Shown: piece by piece, positions 31,878 through 37,753 of the stretch
Layout: the number at the start of each line of letters is the position of its first letter
How positions within the stretch are numbered: position 1 is the first letter of the stretch
From: an uncultured Alphaproteobacteria bacterium
GTDB taxonomy: Bacteria; Pseudomonadota; Alphaproteobacteria; Caulobacterales; Caulobacteraceae
Length of the DNA: 37,753 nt
Direction: 5' to 3'
Assembly: GCA_903928755.1 (NCBI GenBank)
Contig: CAIYSH010000158.1
Span: 1 to 37,753 of the forward strand
The notes under the pieces: generated by a model
The model's database searches: none
What the model was told of the DNA's origin: nothing
The model's input: only the letters and a program-made list of their open reading frames with translations
Made by a program: the position numbers and the translations under genes

Positions 31878-32195
31878 TCACCCGGAGCGATCAGTTACCC
31901 CCTCCGGGGGGTTCAGGCGGCGATATATGGCGGAAAAGTCGGCCGCCATTTGACCGGACGCATTGAGAAGTCGGGCCTGCACAAACACCAGGGTCCGCGT
32001 GGTCCGGATGATCGACGCTTCGACGGCAACTGAGTCGCCGGACGCGATCCCGACGCCGTATTCAATGGCAAGCGATGTGGACACGGCATCTGGGCCAGCC
32101 ATCTCGTCCAGGACGGGCTGAACAAGCATGGCGGCGGCGGCAGGATGGTCGGGAAAGACGACCGGGCCGAAAAGGGTGGGACTGAAGGCTGGCAT
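31878..32195 (-). CDS. Hotdog-fold (PaaI/thioesterase-like) small protein
   Basis: The 105-residue protein from ATG 32195 resembles the second half of a hotdog thioesterase. DAVSTSLAIEYGVGIASGDS, VAVEASIIRTTRTLVFVQAR and LLNASGQMAADFSAIYRR follow the T-x-x-L-x-x-x-Y, GD-x-V-x-x-EA and A-x-x-S-x-x-Y strand pattern. The start (MPAFSPTLFGPVVFPDHPAA) is compressed compared with ordinary thioesterases. No strong Shine-Dalgarno is seen and the frame is open further upstream, so the start is uncertain. It lies just downstream of the terminator of the secreted-protein gene and 182 bp before atpH on the same strand. Enzymatic function is unproven. Confidence 0.6.
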   Translation of the reverse strand: MPAFSPTLFGPVVFPDHPAAAAMLVQPVLDEMAGPDAVSTSLAIEYGVGIASGDSVAVEASIIRTTRTLVFVQARLLNASGQMAADFSAIYRRLNPPEGVTDRSG

Positions 32196-32224
32196 TGCAG
32201 GGCGGGGTCTTGCGCCTTCGTGCA

Positions 32225-32258
32225 CAAAAAGAAAAGGGCACCGCTCTCGCGGTGCCCC
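32225..32258 (-). terminator. Intrinsic terminator of the small secreted-protein gene
   Basis: On the minus strand GGGCACCGC pairs perfectly with GCGGTGCCC around GAGA and runs into TTTTCTTTTT. It begins about 38 nt after the stop of the 32296-32628 gene and ends about 30 nt before the hotdog-like gene. Confidence 0.9.
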
Positions 32259-32295
32259 AAGTGGCAGGACCGTAGGAATGCTGGGAGGCAAGTAC

Positions 32296-32628
32296 CTACT
32301 TCTTGGCGACCTGCGTCGTGATGGCCGCGTTACAGACGGCAAGCTTGTCAGCGGCGAAACTGCTGCGGACATTGCCATAGCTGATCAGGAGCCCAGCTTT
32401 TCTGGCGATGGTCTTGCAGGCGCCGGTGGTGAAGGTTTCGCTCGACGGTGATTCCGTCGTGCAGGTATCGGCTTCGCAGACGAACATGGCTCCACCAGCG
32501 ATGAACTTTGTCGCGGCGGGCACCGGGTTCTGAAGCTTGGCTACAACGACCTCATCGGCCAGAGCCGGGGCGGCGAAGGATATGGTGACAAGCGCCATGG
32601 TGGCGGCAAGCAGGGTTTGGAGCTTCAT
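32296..32628 (-). CDS. Small secreted Cys-containing protein, CC_3452-like
   Basis: A 110-residue protein with a Sec signal peptide (MKLQTLLAATMALVTISFAA then PALA). The mature part has four cysteines (FVCEADTC, GACKTI and AVCNAA) and a basic end. The pattern (ALADEVVVAKLQNPV, AGGAMFVCEADTCTT, ACKTIARKAGLLISYG, LAVCNAA) matches what I remember of the Caulobacter CC_3452 family, a periplasmic protein family of unknown function; this is recall, not a search. A promoter candidate lies at 32742-32769 and a strong terminator follows. Divergent from the PBP1A gene. Confidence 0.8.
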   Translation of the reverse strand: MKLQTLLAATMALVTISFAAPALADEVVVAKLQNPVPAATKFIAGGAMFVCEADTCTTESPSSETFTTGACKTIARKAGLLISYGNVRSSFAADKLAVCNAAITTQVAKK

Positions 32629-32741
32629 TGAGCCCTCCAGCGTTTCGGGGAGAATCAGCCCGCCTCAGGACCGGCCCGGTCATCGTCATTTTCTCGCCGC
32701 GGGTATCCCCACCCGTGACGCGACGGCAACTAAGCATCGCT

Positions 32742-32769
32742 AAGATAACACTGCTCAGATCGACTGCAA
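32742..32769 (-). promoter_or_regulatory. Candidate promoter of the small secreted-protein gene
   Basis: On the minus strand TTGCAG (32769-32764) and TATCTT (32747-32742) are separated by 16 bp, a reasonable sigma-70 match, leaving a leader of about 105 nt before ATG 32628. The rest of the 291-bp divergent region (32629-32919) holds the CtrA-like box for the opposite gene and no open frame I can support. Confidence 0.35.
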
Positions 32770-32830
32770 TGCGTAAAATCAAAGTTGCGTCATGCAAAAA
32801 TGTTTAAGGGGGCGTGACGGGCCCGAATTG

Positions 32831-32847
32831 TTCATTTCTCGTTAACG
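32831..32847 (+). promoter_or_regulatory. CtrA-like box ahead of the PBP1A gene
   Basis: TTCA-N7-TTAACG matches TTAA-N7-TTAA with one mismatch and lies 73 bp before ATG 32920. It suggests that this peptidoglycan synthase gene may be linked to the cell-cycle regulator CtrA; the evidence is the motif only. Confidence 0.35.
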
Positions 32848-32919
32848 CTATCACGCCTTTGGTAAGCAGCGATCCATCTCTGCCACAAGGCGCGGAGAGC
32901 GCAGGCCCAGGAAGATGAC

Positions 32920-34896
32920 ATGGCTACCCCCCCGCGGAGCGGCGGCCGCCAATCCGCGGCACCCAGAACCTTTCTACAGACCCTGGCCTACGGGATCGTC
33001 CTGCTGGGCGTCTGGGGACTGATCTTCCTGGCGGCCTTCTTTGCGGTCTTCGCGATTGATCTGCCCGACACAAATGGACTCTACGCGGTCAAGCGGCAGC
33101 CCTCGGTCTCCTATCTGGACCGGTCCGGGGCCCTGGTAGGAGTGCGGGGCAGTCAGTTTGCCCCGCCTGTAAATCTTGATAGCCTTCCCAGGTATGTGCC
33201 TGCGGCCTTTGTCTCCATCGAGGACCGGTGGTTTTACTGGCACTTCGGGTTCAATCCCTGGGGCATTGTCCGGAGCCAGATCTACAACCTCTCCCATCGC
33301 GGAGGGCCCCTGCGCGGTGGCTCGACCATTACCCAGCAACTGGCGCGGAATCTTTTCCTGACACCGAACCAGAATTACCGCCGGAAGGTGCAGGAGCTGA
33401 TTCTGGCCGTCTGGCTGGAGACAAAGTTCAGCAAGAAGGAAATCCTGGCCCTCTATCTCAACAGGGTCAATTTCGGCTCGGGTGCTTACGGCATCGAGGC
33501 CGCTGCCCAGCGCTATTTCGGCAAGCCCGCAAGCCAGCTGACCATTGGCGAGAGTGCCCTGCTGGCCGGGATGATGAAGGGCCCGTCCCGATACAATCCC
33601 GTGGCATCCCCGGACCGGGCAGCCCGGCGCGCGACGGTCGTCCTGAACGAAATGGTCCGGATCGGGGCCATTACCGGAAAGGAACGTGACGAGGCCTTCA
33701 GGACCCCGGTCAAGGTCAATCCGGTCTGGGACAGCCAGCGCGCCCAGTATTTTACAGACTGGGTGGACGACAAGGTCCGCAGCCTTGTCGGGGAACCCAC
33801 GGAAGATCTGGTCGTCGAAACGACGCTGGATCTGCCGATACAGATTGCCGCGGAACAGGCCCTCCTGCGGGGCGTCGAGGCGGCACGATCACAGGGTGTT
33901 CAGCAGGGTGCCTTGATTGCCATGGATGGCGAAGGCCGGGTCAGGGCCTATATCGGTGGCGAACGGTATGCCGACAGCCAGTTCGACAGGGTCACCCAGG
34001 CCAGGCGACAGGCAGGCTCGGCGTTCAAGCCCTTTGTCTACCTCACGGCCATGGAACAGGGTCAGCTGCCGACCACCCAGACGGTCGACGAACCCCTGAA
34101 AATCGGGTCCTGGGAGCCCAAGAACTATACCGGAAAATATCTGGGGCCCATGGATCTGCAGACGGCCCTGGCGCAATCGATCAATACCGTCGCCGCAAGG
34201 CTGGCAAATGAGGTCGGCACGGCAAATGTCGCCGCCACCGCCCGTCGTCTGGGGATAAGCTCACATATCCAGCTGGATCCTTCCATGGCGCTGGGGGCCG
34301 TCGAAGTCAGCCCGCTTGAAATGGCACAGGCCTATGCCCCGTTTGCCAATGGCGGGTTTTTCACCAGAGCCTACGGCATTGAACGGATCCGGACGGCAGC
34401 CGGCAAGGTCCTCTATGACCACAGTCTTGAAAAGCCGGATCGGGCCCCCGTGATCGGGACCCCTGCCCTTCAGTACATGAACCAGATGTTGCGTCAGGTG
34501 GTCACGTCCGGGACAGGAACCCGCGCCAGGATCAAGGGATACGACATTGGCGGAAAAACGGGCACCACCAGCGACTACAGGGACGCCTGGTTTGTTGGAT
34601 ATACCGGTGGCTTCGTTTCGGCGGTCTGGCTTGGCCGGGATGACAATACGCCGATGAAGCGTGTGGCGGGCGGCGGGGCCCCAACCGCCATCTGGCGGGA
34701 ATTCATGGGGGCCGCCCTGCCGCGCCTGAATGTCCAGGTCATTCCCGGGGGACTGGTCGAGCCACCAATGCCCGAATCCGCTGGAGCAGATCCGATCGGT
34801 GACCTGCTGACCCCATCCGAAACGGGCCAGAAGCCGGAGCCCTCTGAACGGATCCGTCAGGGTGAGAAGGGCAAGGCGGAGGAAATCCCCTATTAG
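32920..34896 (+). CDS. Penicillin-binding protein 1A, bifunctional
   Basis: A 658-residue class A PBP that polymerises and crosslinks peptidoglycan. It has a short cytosolic start and a transmembrane helix (about 22-46). The GT51 domain shows EDRWFYWHFGFN with E101, RGGSTITQQLARN and KKEILALYLNRVNFGSGAYG. The transpeptidase domain shows S367-x-x-K370 in QAGSAFKPF, SxN at 420-422 (SINTV) and KTGTT at 546-550. The C-terminal tail is disordered and charged. GGAAGA lies 5 nt before ATG 32920. Its stop overlaps the convergent metalloprotease gene by 4 bp. A separate GT51-only enzyme, MtgA, is at 7378. Confidence 0.97.
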   Translation: MATPPRSGGRQSAAPRTFLQTLAYGIVLLGVWGLIFLAAFFAVFAIDLPDTNGLYAVKRQPSVSYLDRSGALVGVRGSQFAPPVNLDSLPRYVPAAFVSIEDRWFYWHFGFNPWGIVRSQIYNLSHRGGPLRGGSTITQQLARNLFLTPNQNYRRKVQELILAVWLETKFSKKEILALYLNRVNFGSGAYGIEAAAQRYFGKPASQLTIGESALLAGMMKGPSRYNPVASPDRAARRATVVLNEMVRIGAITGKERDEAFRTPVKVNPVWDSQRAQYFTDWVDDKVRSLVGEPTEDLVVETTLDLPIQIAAEQALLRGVEAARSQGVQQGALIAMDGEGRVRAYIGGERYADSQFDRVTQARRQAGSAFKPFVYLTAMEQGQLPTTQTVDEPLKIGSWEPKNYTGKYLGPMDLQTALAQSINTVAARLANEVGTANVAATARRLGISSHIQLDPSMALGAVEVSPLEMAQAYAPFANGGFFTRAYGIERIRTAAGKVLYDHSLEKPDRAPVIGTPALQYMNQMLRQVVTSGTGTRARIKGYDIGGKTGTTSDYRDAWFVGYTGGFVSAVWLGRDDNTPMKRVAGGGAPTAIWREFMGAALPRLNVQVIPGGLVEPPMPESAGADPIGDLLTPSETGQKPEPSERIRQGEKGKAEEIPY

Positions 34897-35648
34897 ACCC
34901 GACTGCCGGACGTTGAGCCGATCGCATGCAGTCGTGCGCCCTCCGCCTTCAGCCAGTCTCGGTGGGGGCCGATATCGCCAATGAGGCGATCAACATGCGC
35001 CCAGAACCGGGGGCCATGATTCAGTTCCAGCAGATGGGCGCATTCATGGGCAGCGACATAATCCGCCACCCTGCGAGGTGCGAGGGCCAGCCTCCAGGAA
35101 TACCGGATGGCAGCAGGTTTACCCGGTGCCGAAGACCGGCATGACCCCCATCGCCCCTTGGCGTCCATCATGGTGACGGTCGGCAGACGGACATTCAGCG
35201 CCCGACAGTGGGCCTCGGTCATGGCTGTGAAAGCGCTCAGGGCTTCCCGCTTGATGATGCGAATGACCGCCCTGGCAAAGACCTCACCCTCTCCGCGCCC
35301 GGCGATTTTCAGCGCCCCGGTCGAAGCCTCCCGGATCAGCCGCATGGGGTGGTCGGCTGACTCCAGCACGCAGGTCACATCAAACAGGCTGAGGGTCGTC
35401 CCGGGCGTCAGGGGTTGGGCTCCCGGCAATTCCGCGATCCGCTGGGCAATCCAGTCGGCACGAGACCGGGCAAAGGCCGCCGCTTCGGCCAGATGTCTTG
35501 GCGAAGGTGCTGTGGCAATCACTTCACGGCGTGTGCGGTCCAGGCGCAGGGACACCCGCCTGGCCCTTTGGTGAACCTTGAGCCGCACCACGGCACCGGC
35601 GACGTCCAGGCAGTCTCCATCAGACAGGGGGCGAGCAAACAGGGCCAT
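34893..35648 (-). CDS. YgjP-like (SprT/M48-type) zinc metalloprotease
   Basis: A 251-residue cytosolic protein of the YgjP/DUF45 family. The zinc site is H201, E202, H205 in HECAHLLELNHGPRFW, with H211 as a likely third ligand. The family signature RWGSC lies at 166-170, and IRYSWRLALAPRRVADYVAA precedes the zinc motif. The N-terminal part has VRLKVHQRARRVSLRLDRTR, the usual beta-rich opening. The natural substrate is unknown. It ends inside the PBP1A gene end (convergent, 4-bp overlap) and is followed upstream by the PHB depolymerase gene on the same strand. Confidence 0.92.
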   Translation of the reverse strand: MALFARPLSDGDCLDVAGAVVRLKVHQRARRVSLRLDRTRREVIATAPSPRHLAEAAAFARSRADWIAQRIAELPGAQPLTPGTTLSLFDVTCVLESADHPMRLIREASTGALKIAGRGEGEVFARAVIRIIKREALSAFTAMTEAHCRALNVRLPTVTMMDAKGRWGSCRSSAPGKPAAIRYSWRLALAPRRVADYVAAHECAHLLELNHGPRFWAHVDRLIGDIGPHRDWLKAEGARLHAIGSTSGSRV

Positions 35649-35725
35649 GATGCGAATTTGATCCGGTTGCCCGGGAATGGAAACCCAATTCTGCGGCCGT
35701 CGCCGCCGTCAAGAGGGACAAGCCC

Positions 35726-36997
35726 CTAGGCCATCACCCTGGTCTTTTGAAAACCGGCTTCGCTGTCACGGATGAACTGCCGGACCCTCGGATAGATTTC
35801 CTCACGGAACCTGCGGCCGTTGAAGACGCCATAATGGCCCACATGTGGCTGCACATGGTCTTCCTTGTATTCCGCAGGCAGCGAGGAACACAGCCCGTGC
35901 GCGGCCTGGGTCTGTCCGATGCCGGAAATGTCATCATTCTCGCCCTCGACCGTCAGCAGGCCGATATCGGTAATGACCTCAGGGCGGACAGCCCGTCCGC
36001 GGTGAACCAGTTCACCCTTGGGGAGCAGGTATTGCTGGAACACATAGTCGATGGTCTGCAGGTAGAACTCTTCCGGCAGGTCCAGGACAGAGAGATATTC
36101 GTCGTAAAATCGCAGATGCTCATCGGCAGAGTCACCGTCCCCGGCCATAAGGTCCTGGAGATATTGCAGATGGGCTTCCTTGTGACGCTCCATGTTCATG
36201 GACATGAAGGAATAGAGCTGCACAAACCCCGGATAGACCCGTCGACCCATGCCCGGATAGGGCGGCGGCACGGTGTCGATCATGGTGGACTTGAACCAGG
36301 CGAAGGGCTTTTCCTCAGCCAGTTTGTTGGTCACGGTCGGAGACAGTCGGGCGTCAATCGGTGATCCCATGAAGGTCATGGTTCCGGGGCGGCTGTCCTC
36401 GCCATCTTCAGCCATGAGCGCCGCAGCGGCGAGAACCGCCGGCCCCGGCTGGCAGACAGCCACAACATGAGGCCGCGGCCCCAGATAGCGCAGCATCTGA
36501 CGGACATGATCAATATAGTCATGGAAGTCGAACGGGCCCTCCACCAGGGGGACCTCGCGGGCATTCGACCAGTCGCTGACATAGACTTCATGATCCTGCA
36601 GGAACGCCTCGACCGTACCGCGCAGCAGGGTGGCATAGTGACCCGACAGAGGTGCGACGATCAGGACTGCAGGTTCAAGTTCGCGACGGCCAGCCTTGCG
36701 CAGGTCGGCCATGTCACGCTGGAAATGGATGAGTTTGACCCAGGGGCTCGACCAGACCTCGGTCCGGCGAACCCGCACGGGGTGACCGTCCACCATGATG
36801 CTGTCTATGCCCCATTCCGGGCGTCCATAGCGGCGGGTGAGATTGGAAAAGAGATCCGAGGTGGCAAACATGCGCCGGCCCAGTGCGGAATCCCGGGCAG
36901 GGTTGAGGGGCGAGTTCCAGAATTCCCGGTTGGCGCGCGCCGCATACCTCAGCGGCGTCGACGCGTAATAGCCAGCTTCATACAGGGTGTAGAGCAT
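35726..36997 (-). CDS. phaZ: Intracellular polyhydroxyalkanoate depolymerase
   Basis: A 423-residue alpha/beta-type enzyme that degrades stored polyhydroxybutyrate. MLYTLYEAGYYASTPLRYAA is the usual N-terminus. The nucleophile is a cysteine (C182 in VAVCQPGPAVLA), as in PhaZ1-type depolymerases, with the acid probably in LTVEGENDDISGI and the His in PHVGHYGVFNG. The DVYxSDW-like segment HEVYVSDWSNAREVP is also typical. ATG 36997 is chosen for its homology and for GAGGA about 11 nt upstream; the frame to 37039 adds an unrelated MPVLCCTAQ. No PHA synthase is in the window. Confidence 0.94.
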   Translation of the reverse strand: MLYTLYEAGYYASTPLRYAARANREFWNSPLNPARDSALGRRMFATSDLFSNLTRRYGRPEWGIDSIMVDGHPVRVRRTEVWSSPWVKLIHFQRDMADLRKAGRRELEPAVLIVAPLSGHYATLLRGTVEAFLQDHEVYVSDWSNAREVPLVEGPFDFHDYIDHVRQMLRYLGPRPHVVAVCQPGPAVLAAAALMAEDGEDSRPGTMTFMGSPIDARLSPTVTNKLAEEKPFAWFKSTMIDTVPPPYPGMGRRVYPGFVQLYSFMSMNMERHKEAHLQYLQDLMAGDGDSADEHLRFYDEYLSVLDLPEEFYLQTIDYVFQQYLLPKGELVHRGRAVRPEVITDIGLLTVEGENDDISGIGQTQAAHGLCSSLPAEYKEDHVQPHVGHYGVFNGRRFREEIYPRVRQFIRDSEAGFQKTRVMA

Positions 36998-37072
36998 GAT
37001 CTGAACGTCCTCTTGTGCGGTGCAGCATAACACCGGCACCCTTAAGAAAGTCCAGCTCCTTCGAGGGTCCGG

Positions 37073-37657
37073 CTACTGCATGGCCTGAGAAATCTGCAAG
37101 GCGACCTCCTCGGGGCCGATTCCGAACGGCAGGACCTTGGCAAACCGACCCTTGGGGTCCATCAGGTAGGTCGCCGTCGAATGATTGACGAGATAGTCGG
37201 ACCCGGTGCCGCTTTTCTCGAAAAACACCCTGTATCGCCTGGCGGCCACGGCAACCTGTTCGGGGGTCCCCGTCAGACCGAGGGTGCCCTTCGGAAAGGA
37301 TGCATTATCCAGATAGGCCCTCAGAGCCTCCGGTTTGTCCCGCTCAGGATCCACGGAAATGAAGATGACCTGGAAATCCTTGGCCCTGGGCCCCAGAAGC
37401 GCCTGCGCCTGCCCCAGAACCCCCATGGTGGTCGGGCAGACATCCGGACAATAGGTGAACCCGAAGAAGACGGCCGACCATTTGCCTTTGAGGACGTCCT
37501 GGCTCACGGTCTGTCCCGTCTGATCCACCAGGACGAAGTCGCCGCCCGGGCCAGGCGACCTGGGGGGATCAAAGATCCCGCGACTTGCCCCAAGCCCCAC
37601 AAGGCCGCCCACACCGATCAGGCAGGCCAGCAGAAGAATCAGATTTCGGCGGATCAT
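37073..37657 (-). CDS. SCO1/SenC family copper chaperone
   Basis: A 194-residue membrane-anchored thioredoxin-fold protein that helps assemble the CuA centre of cytochrome oxidase. The N-terminal anchor spans about residues 6-24. The copper ligands are C70 and C74 in FTYCPDVCPTTM and H159 in VNHSTATYLMDP. FFGFTYCPDVCP and IFISVDPERDKPE are family signatures. No oxidase genes are in the window. It lies 75 nt ahead of phaZ on the same strand and is divergent from a possible gene at the window edge. Confidence 0.95.
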   Translation of the reverse strand: MIRRNLILLLACLIGVGGLVGLGASRGIFDPPRSPGPGGDFVLVDQTGQTVSQDVLKGKWSAVFFGFTYCPDVCPTTMGVLGQAQALLGPRAKDFQVIFISVDPERDKPEALRAYLDNASFPKGTLGLTGTPEQVAVAARRYRVFFEKSGTGSDYLVNHSTATYLMDPKGRFAKVLPFGIGPEEVALQISQAMQ

Positions 37658-37704
37658 GAAAAGAGCCTCGTCAGGCAGGGCAAGTTAGGCGATGATTTAG
37701 GTCC

Positions 37705-37753
37705 ATGGCGTCAGAACCCAATTCACCACCGCCGGGGTCTGTGGGCCTCGATA
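37705..37753 (+). CDS. Possible start of a divergent gene, truncated by the window
   Basis: An ATG at 37705 opens a frame (MASEPNSPPPGSVGLD) that runs off the window. There is no clear Shine-Dalgarno. In Rhodobacter the redox sensor kinase regB/prrB is divergent from senC/prrC, so a RegB-type kinase is a possible identity. Sixteen residues cannot show this. Confidence 0.3.
   Translation, partial: MASEPNSPPPGSVGLD

Overview
The window looks like a piece of the core chromosome of a high-GC alphaproteobacterium, most likely a member of the Caulobacterales (Caulobacter/Phenylobacterium type). The evidence is: a TrcR-type DUF1013 protein; an F1-ATPase operon without F0 genes and with a very short epsilon subunit; the run rplU-rpmA-GNAT-obgE-proB-proA-nadD-rsfS-rlmH-(LytM)-ctpA-DUF610-rppH; a short CgtA/ObgE GTPase; and CtrA-like boxes (TTAA-N7-TTAA type) ahead of two envelope genes. 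I see no rRNA, tRNA, CRISPR array, insertion sequence, phage gene or plasmid module. Gene density is very high and no gene-free stretch exceeds about 300 bp. The longest is the 291-bp divergent region at 32629-32919, which holds promoter-like and CtrA-like elements.

Layout. Positions 1-2101: 3' end of trcR, two small YdcH/DUF465 proteins flanking ubiX and a TIGR02444-type gene. 2143-5386: a class III CoA-transferase, then a fumarylpyruvate/fumarylacetoacetate hydrolase, a zeta-class GST-like isomerase and a beta-carbonic anhydrase in one tight run. 5383-8849: XdhC-like protein, an aldo/keto-reductase-like protein that has lost most of its catalytic tetrad, monofunctional transglycosylase MtgA and a nitroreductase. 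8936-12704: a metal-homeostasis neighbourhood with a WD40 protein, a lone ExbD, a His-rich CobW/COG0523 GTPase and a divergent CDF exporter. The last two share an intergenic region with a near-perfect Zur-like palindrome. 12738-14150: a membrane-anchored class A beta-lactamase-fold protein. 14264-25192: ribosome/translation, proline, NAD, cell-envelope and RNA-decay genes in closely packed operons. 25251-26751: an alpha/beta hydrolase and a secreted protein of unknown function. 26844-31695 (minus strand): atpH-A-G-D-C. 31878-32628: a hotdog-like protein and a small secreted Cys-containing protein. 32920-37657: PBP1A, a YgjP-type metalloprotease, an intracellular PHB depolymerase and a SCO/SenC copper chaperone. 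A possible divergent gene starts at 37705 and runs off the window.

Functional themes are translation and ribosome assembly (L21, L27, ObgE, RsfS, RlmH), envelope building and remodelling (MtgA, PBP1A, LytM-like factor, CtpA, DUF610, beta-lactamase-fold protein), energy (F1-ATPase, SCO protein, PHB mobilisation) and metal handling.

I do not find a clearly new multi-gene system. The observations most worth checking are two probable non-AUG starts (CTG for rsfS, ATC for the LytM-like gene), the Zur-like box overlapping the promoter of a metal exporter, a divergent ProA with an extra N-terminal region, and an AKR-fold protein lacking its catalytic Tyr/Lys/His. All family assignments come from reading motifs by eye; no database search was possible.
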